Shown: positions 18,401 to 27,014 of the stretch, piece after piece
Layout: the number at the start of each line of letters is the position of its first letter
Numbering within the stretch: position 1 is the stretch's first letter
Assembly (NCBI RefSeq): GCF_000174195.1
Contig: NZ_ACFY01000161.1
Location: 1 to 64,000, forward strand
Direction of reading: 5' to 3'
DNA: 64,000 bases
Source: Roseburia inulinivorans DSM 16841
GTDB taxonomy: Bacteria; Bacillota; Clostridia; Lachnospirales; Lachnospiraceae
Notes under the pieces: model-generated
What the model was told of the DNA's origin: nothing
The model's input: the letters and a program-made list of their open reading frames with translations, nothing else
Databases searched by the model: none
Made by a program: the position numbers and the translations under genes

Positions 18401-19026
18401 TTTTGACGATATTCATTATCCGGTGTCGCATCAAATCCAATTGGTAAATATTGTATGTCGATTTCATCTTGATAATCTATATCATAAAAATAATTACAGA
18501 AAATCAATTCCACATAAATAATCTGATTATTTTCTTCTTCCAGCGCATATATCAATCCATGATCCGGATCAACCTCTATTGCCAAAAGACGGTACTTATC
18601 CCGAAAACCTCTCGTTCCAAAATATCCTTTATATTCTTTTGAATCATATTGCTCCAATCTCTGTATCTCTTCCTCATAACTCTTATCATCATATTCGACG
18701 ACCAGATAACTTAAATACTGTGCGTCCCACGGATTATAGTAAACCATTTTATAATCCAGTACATCCATGTTATCTGTAATACTTTCTGGAAAAATGCTTT
18801 CATCCATTCCCCATTTATCAGCATATTCTTTCTTAGCATTCTTTCCAATGTACCACTGGTAATGCGTGATATCTGTATCTTTATATACTTCAGTTCTCTG
18901 GCTATCAAATGAAAGCAGTTTTACCAGACCACCCATTAATAATAACCGAATCAAAAAAACACATATAATAGTGGTTGTAATCATCAATATAACTTTCATT
19001 TGAACTTTGAATTTCGGTATTTTCAT
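18385..19026 (-). CDS. hypothetical membrane-anchored protein
   Basis: 213 aa; one hydrophobic segment (about residues 10-35) near a basic N-terminus, then a soluble, Tyr/Asp-rich outside domain with no cysteine pattern or catalytic motif I know. Ribosome site AGGAAGAG directly before ATG 19026. Upstream lies a decayed ABC ATPase fragment and downstream a binding-protein remnant, so the gene sits in rearranged sequence. Function unknown. Confidence 0.65.
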   Translation of the reverse strand: MKIPKFKVQMKVILMITTTIICVFLIRLLLMGGLVKLLSFDSQRTEVYKDTDITHYQWYIGKNAKKEYADKWGMDESIFPESITDNMDVLDYKMVYYNPWDAQYLSYLVVEYDDKSYEEEIQRLEQYDSKEYKGYFGTRGFRDKYRLLAIEVDPDHGLIYALEEENNQIIYVELIFCNYFYDIDYQDEIDIQYLPIGFDATPDNEYRQKRLKR

Positions 19027-19059
19027 CTCTTCCTAAACCTTTCCACATACAAAAATACA

Positions 19060-19180
19060 TGTTTTTCTATCAGGCTGGCAGTTGATTCATTATATAAAAT
19101 TTTTTTGTTGAATCTAATATGGATCTGGCAATCGCAACTCTCTATTGTTCTCCGTCTGATAATATTGAGTGTGTCTACTT
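19060..19180 (-). pseudogene. decayed fragment of an ABC transporter ATPase gene
   Basis: About 115 nt strongly resemble 21106-21215 in the intact ABC ATPase gene 2 kb away, the part coding for the signature LSGGEQQRVAI and Walker B. This copy carries substitutions and small indels that break the frame. It is a vestige of a duplicated transporter gene and marks the left part of the AT-rich island as rearranged. Confidence 0.6.
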
Positions 19181-19200
19181 GTTCAAAAAAATTGAATATT

Positions 19201-20949
19201 TCAGTTTATCTTCCATTGAACAACAATGTCATCTATATGCACATGTTCTTCGATCAAATAATCTATCATATCTTTAATAGTTCCAAATTTCTTTATTTCC
19301 TCTAGTTTAATTTCAATATTAAATTTTTTTTCTATACTGAGTGTAAGCCTTAACAATTCCATCGAATCCAATCCTAAATCAGTATACAAATCCATATCTT
19401 GATATATCTTTTTTTTCTGATACAAGAAAACCTCTAATATTTCTGAGATTCTATTAATCAGAATACTCCTTACATATTGTTCAATATTTTCTTTCCTTTT
19501 TATCTTTTGAGTAGCTGTCTTAACAAAATTTCCATCCAGTTCATATAATTTTTTATTTTAAACTCATTTTGTGTATTAATCCACCTTAAAAATTTTTCAA
19601 TATTATCTTCAAAAGGCAACGCACCTTTTTCTATGAGCAGTGCAAGATAATGTTCACCTTTTTCATCTATTTCTTCAAACACGATAAAATCAATCTCAAT
19701 TCCTTTGTTTGTAATTTCTGATTCAATTGTCTCTACTGAAATATTATTTCCGTTTTCGAGTATAACCAAATTCTTCTTTCTTCCATTTATATACAATTTA
19801 TTATTATCCCCAACAAATCCTAAATCTCCTGTTTTAAACCAGCCATCTAAAAAGGCTGTTTCATTATCATTCTGATTCAAATAATATCCTCTTGTTACAT
19901 TATCACCTTTTACTAATATTTCATGATCAACCACCTTAACAGTATTGCATTTTAAAGGAATTCCCACTGTCAGATCATCCTCATCTTCATTCCAAGCTTC
20001 TATTGATATTACAGGAGAACATTCCGTAATTCCATAGCCTTTTATCAATTCTATTCCAAAATCATATAACTCTTTTCTCAAACCTTGTCTTATAATAGAG
20101 CCTCCACAAATAATATTTTTTAATCTTCTCCCTACAACCATATTTTTTATATTAATGCAATCAGAGTTCTCTCTTTGTTTTATTTTCAAATATTTTAATA
20201 TATTTTCTGCAATAAGTGGAACTACAAATAGGTAGTCTGGTGAATATGCCACCAAATTTTGTTCAAAATTTTTTAAATCTGAAATACAAATAGTTGCTCC
20301 CAAATACATTGCATATATAACATCACACATAATAGCAAATGAATGATGAAATGGTAGTACATTCAATAAAACACATTCTCTTTTGAACCTTAGAATACTA
20401 TCTATACTAATGCAATTTTGTATCAAATTTCTCTGGCTAATCATAACAGCTTTATATTTCCCAGTTGTTCCCGATGTAAAGTATATAGCAGAACACTCTC
20501 GCTCCTCAATTCTATCATTTTCTGCCAATCTTAAATCTTCTGCCACAAAATTCTGAGCATTTATTACATAAATGCCCTCCAACTTAATCTTTCTAATTAT
20601 TTCTTCATCAACAATAGACGGATCTATTAATATAACTCTTATATGAAATTCCTTTAAAATTTCTATCAATTTCTCATAATTCAAACCATGATCAATTGGA
20701 ATTGCTACATTGTCAGAATTAATAATTGAAAAAAAAGCCTTTAATCCATATATATCCATTAGGCGCAACTAAAGCTATTTTTACTCTATTCCCACACATT
20801 TTTCTTAAAAAGTCAGAAAACAAACAAATAGAAGTATATAATTGACTATAAGTTATATTTTCAGTTGCAGTTTTAATTACATTATTTTCCGAGTATTCTT
20901 TGTTGGCTGCTTCCATAATGTCTATGATATTGAAAAATTCATTTTTCAT
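19201..20949 (-). pseudogene. adenylate-forming acyl ligase fused to acyl carrier protein (two homopolymer frameshifts)
   Basis: Acyl-AMP ligase (FadD/FAAL/NRPS-A superfamily) followed by a carrier domain. Motifs: IYFTSGTTGKYKAVMIS, LPFHHSFA, KGYGITECSP, GWFKTGDLGFV, INGRKKNLVILENG, and a terminal TATQKIKR lysine motif. The carrier domain has the phosphopantetheine serine in LGLDSMELL. Three pieces lie in different frames: 20719-20949, 19500-20768 and 19201-about 19550. Removing one T from the T8 run (A8 on plus strand, 20729-20736) and adding one A at 19549-19554 gives one 582-aa protein with the ligase C-terminus running straight into the carrier without a stop. A free ACP from 19425 is the alternative, but its first helix lies in the ligase-continuation frame. 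Start ATG 20949 (or 20964) overlaps or abuts the ABC ATPase stop. Substrate unknown; no condensing enzyme is nearby. Confidence 0.72.
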
Positions 20950-20956
20950 GCAATCA

Positions 20957-21643
20957 CTACTCATATTTTCTTATTTTTCCATCTTCCATATAATATTTTG
21001 CCGTACCATATTTCACAACGTTTTCATCATGCGTTACGATCATAACTGCCACATTTCTTTTTTGCGTAATATCCACAAGTGTCTTCATGAATATTTCTGT
21101 ATTTTTCCTATCCAGACTGGCAGTTGGTTCATCACACAAAATTATTTTTGTTGAATCTAATATGGATCTGACAATCGCCACTCTCTGTTGCTCTCCACCT
21201 GATAATGAGTGAATATCTCGTTTATTTATTCCCGCTAAATTCATAATAGTTAGATATTCATTCATTAATTGACATGTTTTCTCATTCACCGTTCGCTCCT
21301 TAATATAATAAGGCAACAATATATTATCTTCAACATTCATAAATGAAAATAAATTTAAATTTTGAAAAATAATGCTAATGTCATTTAAGCGTATTTTTTC
21401 TCTTTCTTTTTTTGTGCAAGCTAAAATATTTTTTTCTTCTATGTATATTTCACCCTTTAAATTGTCTAACATCCCTGAAATTGCATATAAAAATGTTGTT
21501 TTTCCGGAACCTGATGGTCCTGATATGGTAATAATCTCCGGCATCTCAAATGAGATGCTAATATTATTTAGCAACATTTTTTCTTCATCACCATCTTTGA
21601 CTTTGTAACTCAGATTATTAATTCTTATTATTTCTTTCTTCAT
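20957..21643 (-). CDS. ABC transporter ATPase (MacB/BceA-like)
   Basis: 228-aa ATPase of the FtsX-partner class. Walker A GPSGSGKTTF near residue 40, Q-loop IIFQNLNLFSF near 90, signature LSGGEQQRVAI near 145, Walker B IILCDEPTASLD near 165, H-loop VTHDEN near 205. Ends 14 nt after the permease start region and its stop overlaps a possible start of the ligase gene, so the three genes are one operon. Works with the permease upstream to move a substrate out of, or to sense it at, the membrane. Confidence 0.9.
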   Translation of the reverse strand: MKKEIIRINNLSYKVKDGDEEKMLLNNISISFEMPEIITISGPSGSGKTTFLYAISGMLDNLKGEIYIEEKNILACTKKEREKIRLNDISIIFQNLNLFSFMNVEDNILLPYYIKERTVNEKTCQLMNEYLTIMNLAGINKRDIHSLSGGEQQRVAIVRSILDSTKIILCDEPTASLDRKNTEIFMKTLVDITQKRNVAVMIVTHDENVVKYGTAKYYMEDGKIRKYE

Positions 21644-21657
21644 TATTTCTCCTTGTG

Positions 21658-23523
21658 CTACATTCCAGGATTTCTAAGTTCCTCAATAAAATTCTTTCTA
21701 TCTTTTAATCTCAGAATATAAAACATTTGAACTGCTATTGATATTAGCGAAAATAACAATAATAGAACTATTTCAGAATATATTCCGCTGTCCTTCACTC
21801 CAACAAAATAATACGGTGATAACATTACATACAAACATATATATGTAAATTTTTTAGTGATTGGAAGTAAAAATATACCAGAAATTATAATTGGAAAAAC
21901 TGCATTCCAAATATAGATTTTAATAATTTGCAAATATGGCACTCCCATTGCCTGAAATCTCAGGATATCTTTTTCATTGCTTTTTGCAACGAACGAATAA
22001 TAAATAAACAGTGAAATCACAGCACATGTTATCAGCAGATATGTGATTGCTTCCACTATCTCGGTTCCGCTTACCGCTCTTTCTCTGCTCTTCCTCATAA
22101 TATCTGCTTTTGTAAGTAAATTCTTATCAGAAACGTTATTTCCTTCATTGAAAAAAACTATATTATGTTCATTGCTTCCAATATGTAATGTGTCTTTCAA
22201 ATAATTTATATTGACAAAGCAATTTAACTCACTAAAATCATTGGAATAATAAAGACCTGCAACAATAAAATCATACATTTTTCCTTCCATGTTTATTTTT
22301 ATTGTCTTTCCAATATCACTTGGTGCTGCAAAAATCTCAGGCATTAAAATAGAATTGGCATTCTCATTAAGAACCTTGTTCAGCCCCTCCTCACTTCCTT
22401 TCACAACATTAATTTTTTCAAAATGATTTACATATAAACTATCAATTCCACTTACGAATACATTACTGCCACTTTCGGTTTTTGATTTTATTTTTAGTCC
22501 ATAATATGTATCTGAATCCGATTCTCTATCATTAACTTCTATATCTTTTTTATCTAAAACATACGCATACCCTATATTTTTATCAACAATATTTTCCCCA
22601 GATACACGAACCATACGAAACAGCGAATGCAAACCAACAAAAAGTGTACAACTTAAAATCAAAAACATACATGTAATTTTTACTTTTCTAAAATAACTTT
22701 TGGACATTACGACAGACAGAAAAGCATCCTTACTTTTCATAAATTTGGTCATATAATAAAGGAGCTGATATACTCCTCTTGCAATCGGATCAAACAGAAT
22801 CATACCTGCCAGAATATTACCAATCTTTGAAAGTTCCACAATCTGCCGCACTGTAGACGTCACACTGATGTATTGCATAAGAATTACCAAAATAGCTGCT
22901 ATGCAAATTCTGACTAATACTCCTTTAACGTTTATTTTATTTGTTTTTATATAATCATTTCCGTTCCCGATCTTTTCTACAATATTCCCCCGGAGCAATT
23001 TATATAAATTGCTTCCAATTGTATAAGAATTCAATAGTATTCCGATCAAAACACAAATAAGATATATATGAACCGGAACATATCGCTCTTCAATCTGCAA
23101 GACATTTGCAACAACAATATAAATGATGCTTCCAATAACACATCCGATCAAAGTTGCCGATACATGAACCTGTACCAATTCTGAAACATATATCTTTACG
23201 ATTTTTTTATGCGGTGTTCCCATCAATAATAATGCTTCTGTAAAGTGTTTTCTAATATTAAATAAATTTTGCAGCTGTGTTGCCAATATCCATTGAAAAA
23301 ACATAACTGCAATAATTGATATCAAAATTACAGAGGACAACACGCCCTGTAACTGCTGTACGTCATTTTTGCTTAAGCTGTCATTGGTTATATCACTCAG
23401 TCCAAAAGCAAACATGGTATACAATAAAGTTGCTGTCACAGTCACCATTGAAGCAAACCAGAATTGTATTCTTTCTTTTTTTCCACTATTTTTTAATAAT
23501 CTTCCAATCTTCGTTCCAAACAT
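21658..23523 (-). CDS. FtsX/BceB-like ABC permease
   Basis: 621 aa with about ten membrane segments and one large outside domain of roughly 200 residues (about 310-510) between segments, the layout of BceB-type permeases tied to peptide antibiotics and of some peptide exporters. An FtsX-type segment lies near residues 75-140 (EALLLMGTPHKKIVKIYVSEL). Ribosome site is weak (AGGG, 13 nt before ATG 23523), so translation may depend on the 15-codon ORF just upstream. First large gene of the operon and preceded by LytTR-type direct repeats. Direction and substrate of transport are not visible. Confidence 0.82.
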   Translation of the reverse strand: MFGTKIGRLLKNSGKKERIQFWFASMVTVTATLLYTMFAFGLSDITNDSLSKNDVQQLQGVLSSVILISIIAVMFFQWILATQLQNLFNIRKHFTEALLLMGTPHKKIVKIYVSELVQVHVSATLIGCVIGSIIYIVVANVLQIEERYVPVHIYLICVLIGILLNSYTIGSNLYKLLRGNIVEKIGNGNDYIKTNKINVKGVLVRICIAAILVILMQYISVTSTVRQIVELSKIGNILAGMILFDPIARGVYQLLYYMTKFMKSKDAFLSVVMSKSYFRKVKITCMFLILSCTLFVGLHSLFRMVRVSGENIVDKNIGYAYVLDKKDIEVNDRESDSDTYYGLKIKSKTESGSNVFVSGIDSLYVNHFEKINVVKGSEEGLNKVLNENANSILMPEIFAAPSDIGKTIKINMEGKMYDFIVAGLYYSNDFSELNCFVNINYLKDTLHIGSNEHNIVFFNEGNNVSDKNLLTKADIMRKSRERAVSGTEIVEAITYLLITCAVISLFIYYSFVAKSNEKDILRFQAMGVPYLQIIKIYIWNAVFPIIISGIFLLPITKKFTYICLYVMLSPYYFVGVKDSGIYSEIVLLLLFSLISIAVQMFYILRLKDRKNFIEELRNPGM

Positions 23524-23559
23524 AAGACTATTTACCCTAAATTCGAATTATCCAATCAA

Positions 23560-23607
23560 TTATTTTAAAATGGATGTAAGGAGCATCATTGTATCTGTAT
23601 TTTTCAT
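23560..23607 (-). CDS. 15-residue leader or signal peptide ORF
   Basis: MKNTDTMMLLTSILK, preceded by AAGGAG with ideal 9-nt spacing, between the promoter region and the permease start. The ribosome site is much better than that of the permease. It could be a leader whose translation couples to the permease, or a small peptide product. Too short for any homology call. Confidence 0.4.
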   Translation of the reverse strand: MKNTDTMMLLTSILK

Positions 23608-23646
23608 TATGTATTTCTCCTTCGTCTACTTCATAATACTCTAATG

Positions 23647-23702
23647 ATTATAAAACTTTTTTCTTTCATTTTATCATCTGTCAAATTTACGTATCTAACT
23701 GT
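23647..23702 (-). promoter_or_regulatory. LytTR-type direct repeats and promoter for the ABC/ligase operon
   Basis: On the minus strand ACAGTTAGA (23694-23702) and ACAGATGAT (23673-23681) start 21 bp apart, the spacing of AgrA/LytTR direct repeats (9-bp sites with 12-bp spacer). A TATAAT (23647-23652) follows with only a poor -35 (GATAAA) at 17 bp, as expected of an activator-dependent promoter. The first repeat touches the kinase stop codon. The response regulator encoded upstream is the natural binder (inference). Confidence 0.55.
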
Positions 23703-24982
23703 TAAAAATCCCCTATATTCATCATAACTGTCAGAACAAATTTTCCATCCTCCGTCTCAATTATTACATCTCCACCATATTTGTCTGCAACTGTTTGAAT
23801 GGAGCTTATACCGTATCCATGTCTGTGGAAATCATTTTTGGTTGAAATTAATTTTCCTGATTTGTCCTGTTTCAAACTTCCTTCATATGGATTTTTTATA
23901 ACAAAAACCAATGACTGCTTTTTGATTCCCATTGCTATTTCAATATTCTTATTATTTTCGTTGCATTTTTCTGTGGCTTCTATCGCATTATCGAGCGCAT
24001 TTCCTAATACTACCCCCAGATCACACTGATTTACCGGCAGTTCTTCCGGTATAAAAATTTTTAAAAGAAACTGTATTCCATTCTCTTTGGCAATCGAATA
24101 TTTGGTGTTGAGCAGTGCATCTATCACCTGATTTCCGCTGTCAGAAATATAACTTTCTGTATGATTATTCTCGATTATTTTGTCGATTTCACGAATGACA
24201 TTTTCTTTCTCTCCATGCTCTATTTCGTTTTTTAATACAATTAATTTATTTATCAGATTATGGCGTTCTCTGTGAAAATCTTCCATTAACTTTTTTTGTT
24301 CTTTTGTATTATTAGTCATCATATGAATTTGCTGCTCATATACCGTTTTTTCCTTTTCGAGCATAGTTTTTTCCGTAATTTTTGAATAAACCTCAAGGAT
24401 AATCATATTGAACAGTAATAATATGCTGAAAACTATCATAGCAGTCACTGTATTATTTTCTGAAAAGAACACCGCTGCTGCAATGTAAATACTGCCGATT
24501 GATACAAAGAAAAAGACGATATAATATTTTACCGGAATCAGGCTGTTTTCCCTTTTCTTCCATACAAAAGACAAAATGTATATTCCTATCATCATGATTA
24601 TTTTTGATATAATACTTCCTATCATATTAAAGTCTCTTTGTTCAAGACAAAATAAATTTAAAAAGAAAAAAATAATCATTTCTACCAATGCCCATACTGC
24701 CCAAAAGAACGTAAGTAAAAATATATTATTTTTTCCAAAACCATAATAGGAAATTGCTGAAATCATAATACACAGCAATACATTTACAATCGTAGTTACA
24801 ACTGACGCATCACCACTGTGAAACTGGACATATCCTTGAAAAATAATATATATGAGCCATACACTCACAGATAATACATTCCAACGCTTCTTTTCATAAA
24901 ATGTATCTAAAAATTTTCTTACTATCCAGACACTTGCGAATGTCAAAACTGAATTTAAGATTATATTTCCCACGTCACACAT
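23702..24982 (-). CDS. sensor histidine kinase, AgrC/HPK10-like
   Basis: 426 aa. Six or so membrane segments in residues 1-200, the phospho-accepting His in FHRERHNLINKL near 240, an N-box LGNALDNAIEATEK near 337 and a G-box HGYGISSIQTV near 393, the layout of peptide-sensing kinases. Start at ATG 24982 (AGAGG 8 nt before), overlapping the end of the regulator gene by 8 nt; a GTG three codons earlier is less likely. Partner of the LytTR regulator. No agrD-like gene is seen next to it, so its ligand may come from elsewhere, or be the transporter substrate. Confidence 0.88.
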   Translation of the reverse strand: MCDVGNIILNSVLTFASVWIVRKFLDTFYEKKRWNVLSVSVWLIYIIFQGYVQFHSGDASVVTTIVNVLLCIMISAISYYGFGKNNIFLLTFFWAVWALVEMIIFFFLNLFCLEQRDFNMIGSIISKIIMMIGIYILSFVWKKRENSLIPVKYYIVFFFVSIGSIYIAAAVFFSENNTVTAMIVFSILLLFNMIILEVYSKITEKTMLEKEKTVYEQQIHMMTNNTKEQKKLMEDFHRERHNLINKLIVLKNEIEHGEKENVIREIDKIIENNHTESYISDSGNQVIDALLNTKYSIAKENGIQFLLKIFIPEELPVNQCDLGVVLGNALDNAIEATEKCNENNKNIEIAMGIKKQSLVFVIKNPYEGSLKQDKSGKLISTKNDFHRHGYGISSIQTVADKYGGDVIIETEDGKFVLTVMMNIGDF

Positions 24983-25703
24983 AGATATCACCTCTTAACA
25001 GTCTGCTATATTCTTTACTAAATTCTTTCTGCCGGTCTTCACTAATCGGCAACACTTCTCCGTTTATCAATGTTACATTAGATTTTGATCTTGATTTGAT
25101 CAAAAGGTAATTGACGAGATAAGACTGATGAATCCTTAGAAATGTTACTTTTCCACTGCTAAGTCCTTTTTCTACCTCTGATAATTTTCCATTAAACACA
25201 TATTTATTTCCATCTCTGACATGTATATTTATTTGTCTTGCTTTGCTTTCAAAATATAGGATCTCTTTGGACAAAACTTTGTATTCCTGACTTTTATATT
25301 TAAACGAAAAGAAATGATTTCTACTGCAAATTCTCTGGTTTGCTTCTAAAAATATCTGTGCGAACGAATCCCGGTCTATCGGTTTTCTGATAAAGGAAAA
25401 CACATCCAAGCGAAATAATTCCATGACGTATCTGTCATAGCTGGAAATAAAAATAATCATCACATCTTCATCTTTTTTACGAATGTTTTTCGCCGCAGTG
25501 ATTCCATCTCCATTTTCCATCTGAATATCCATATATATCAGGTCAAACTTTTTCCCTGAAGATATTTCTCTTACCAGATTATTTCCACTATAGAAAACAT
25601 CGGTATCTATTTTCACATTTTCCTCGTCACTAATATTATGTAAGACACTTTCAATTTGATGTGCAATCAGATCATCATCATCGCAGATTGCGATATTTAA
25701 CAT
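24975..25703 (-). CDS. LytTR-family response regulator
   Basis: 242 aa. Receiver domain with acidic pocket ICDDDD (residues 5-10), phospho-Asp in IYMDIQMENGDG near 59 and a conserved Lys in IRKPIDR near 107; LytTR DNA-binding domain from about 140 (YFESKARQINIHVRDG, FLRIHQSYLVNY). Start at ATG 25703 with GGAGG 8 nt upstream, rather than the ATG at 25766, which would add 21 residues. First gene of a regulator-kinase operon reading toward the transporter operon, and so its likely controller. Confidence 0.9.
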   Translation of the reverse strand: MLNIAICDDDDLIAHQIESVLHNISDEENVKIDTDVFYSGNNLVREISSGKKFDLIYMDIQMENGDGITAAKNIRKKDEDVMIIFISSYDRYVMELFRLDVFSFIRKPIDRDSFAQIFLEANQRICSRNHFFSFKYKSQEYKVLSKEILYFESKARQINIHVRDGNKYVFNGKLSEVEKGLSSGKVTFLRIHQSYLVNYLLIKSRSKSNVTLINGEVLPISEDRQKEFSKEYSRLLRGDIYV

Positions 25704-25792
25704 TATTTTTTCCTCCAAGAACACTGTCTTTTTTTCTATCTTACTATATGGATTTTGCATTCTCAATCTTCATTTTTATTTACATTAAAAAA

Positions 25793-25834
25793 ACTGCTGC
25801 ACCGCCCGATTTTTCATCGTCCCGGCACAGCAGT
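25793..25834 (-). terminator. intrinsic terminator, copy B
   Basis: Same hairpin as at 18294-18335 (ACTGCTG..CCG / CGG..CAGCAGT), followed on the minus strand by seven T. Ends the amino-acid transporter operon. Confidence 0.8.
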
Positions 25835-25848
25835 CTGTGTATTTAAAT

Positions 25849-26748
25849 TTATTCTGTCACTCCGCCTTCTACAACAAGACTTTCCTCATAGTCACTGCCA
25901 TATGTGTCTACTAAAGTAGCTTCATAATCAGCATGGAAGAACTGTTCCTCACCTAAAGTCTTAATTTCGTCATTGATCCAGTCAAGCAAGGTTGTATTTC
26001 CTTTAGAAACCGCCGGAGCAATCGTATCATTACTTCCAAGGGAAGGAATCCCTACCGTGTAACCGGTGTTCTGAAGTGCATATGCGATAACCTCGGTGTT
26101 ATCATTTACCCATGCAGCACCGCTTCCATTTTCCAGTGCATTCTTCGCAGTTGCATAGGAATCATATTTCTGTAATGGGATATCCGGGTAGTTGTCGATC
26201 ATGTAAGTCTCTGCCGTTGTTCCTGAGATAACGATCATCTGGTCATTGGAATCCCAGTCATCAAGGTTCTCGATCACTTTACTGTCAGGAGATACCACGC
26301 CAAGAGCCACATTCATATAAGGAAGGGCAAAGTCAACTTCCTCCGCACGCTCGTCAGTCACGGTAAAGTTTGCAAGAATGATATCCACTTTTCCTGTCTG
26401 CAAATATTCGATTCTGTTTGCCGCCTCTGTGGATACGAAGTTCACATCCACTCCAAGATCCTCGCCAAGTCTGTTTGCAAAATAAATATCGTATCCCTGA
26501 TACTCACCATTTTCATCTACATATCCAAATGGATTTTTGTCGGAGAAAACGCCGATATTGATCGTACCGCTCTCTTTGATTTCATCCAAAGTACGGTAAA
26601 CTTCGCTGCTTCCATTGGATACTGTTCCCTCGTCTGCCGCACTTGCATTATTTGCGGTTGCATCACTAGTGCTGCCGCCGCATGCGGTCAGACCTGCCGT
26701 AAGTGAAAGTGTTAATACTGCTGCCAAAATCCTGTTCCATTTCTTCAT
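25849..26748 (-). CDS. amino-acid ABC transporter binding lipoprotein
   Basis: Family 3 periplasmic-type binding protein, 299 aa. Lipoprotein signal with lipobox LTAC at residues 20-23, then the typical opening SGTINIGVFSDKNPFGYVDE, GYDIYFANRLGEDLGV and the sequence KVDIILANFTVTDERAE that carries the ligand-binding Thr-Arg. Start ATG 26748 with AAAGGAG 8 nt upstream; an earlier ATG lies within the inserted palindromic element. Last gene of a permease-permease-ATPase-binding protein operon. The exact polar amino acid is unknown. Confidence 0.9.
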   Translation of the reverse strand: MKKWNRILAAVLTLSLTAGLTACGGSTSDATANNASAADEGTVSNGSSEVYRTLDEIKESGTINIGVFSDKNPFGYVDENGEYQGYDIYFANRLGEDLGVDVNFVSTEAANRIEYLQTGKVDIILANFTVTDERAEEVDFALPYMNVALGVVSPDSKVIENLDDWDSNDQMIVISGTTAETYMIDNYPDIPLQKYDSYATAKNALENGSGAAWVNDNTEVIAYALQNTGYTVGIPSLGSNDTIAPAVSKGNTTLLDWINDEIKTLGEEQFFHADYEATLVDTYGSDYEESLVVEGGVTE

Positions 26749-26768
26749 AATAAATGCTCCTTTTCTTC

Positions 26769-26779
26769 TTGCTATTTCA
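26769..26779. repeat. left 11-bp direct repeat flanking the palindromic element
   Basis: TTGCTATTTCA, identical to 27004-27014. The right copy contains the stop codon of the ATPase gene, so this copy is a duplication of the gene end, as expected of a target-site duplication. Confidence 0.7.
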
Positions 26780-27003
26780 TAGATAATTGTGAAACTCCTG
26801 AAAGTGTAAATTGAATTGTGAAAAATTAACAAAAGACATGAAAGACATTGTGGAACCGCCGGTTCTTAGAAGGTAGGTACAACTGTAAGTTGTGCCTGGC
26901 TTCTTAGTACCGTTGCGAGTGACACATAGCGAAAGCGTGTCTTGAATGTTTTTGTTAATTTTGAACAATTGAAAGAAGAGTATGAAGAGTTTCACATTGT
27001 CTA
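26780..27003. mobile_element. 224-bp palindromic, structured insertion element (copy 1)
   Basis: Non-coding. Ends are inverted (TAGATAATTGTGAAACTC at left; TAGACAATGTGAAACTC as the reverse complement of the right end), with inner inverted arms around TTAACAAAAGACAT. The core has CCGCCGGTTCTTAGAA (26856-26871), a variable hairpin, and TTCTTAGTACCGTTGCGAGTGACACATAGCGAAAGCGTGT (26901-26940), which includes a GCGAAAGC tetraloop hairpin. Flanked by perfect 11-bp repeats. Removing it and one repeat gives a tight operon join (stop TAG, then AAAGGAG and ATG of the binding protein). A second copy of the core is at 58942-59124. MITE-like; it has no transposase of its own. Confidence 0.7.
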
Positions 27004-27014
27004 TTGCTATTTCA
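27004..27014. repeat. right 11-bp direct repeat flanking the palindromic element
   Basis: TTGCTATTTCA; holds the TAG stop (minus strand, 27007-27009) of the ATPase gene. Confidence 0.7.

Noticed and set aside
26780-27003. Palindromic element as an IscB/TnpB guide RNA or group II intron
   Set aside because: No such protein is near, the ends are inverted repeats with direct repeats outside, and it is too short for an intron.
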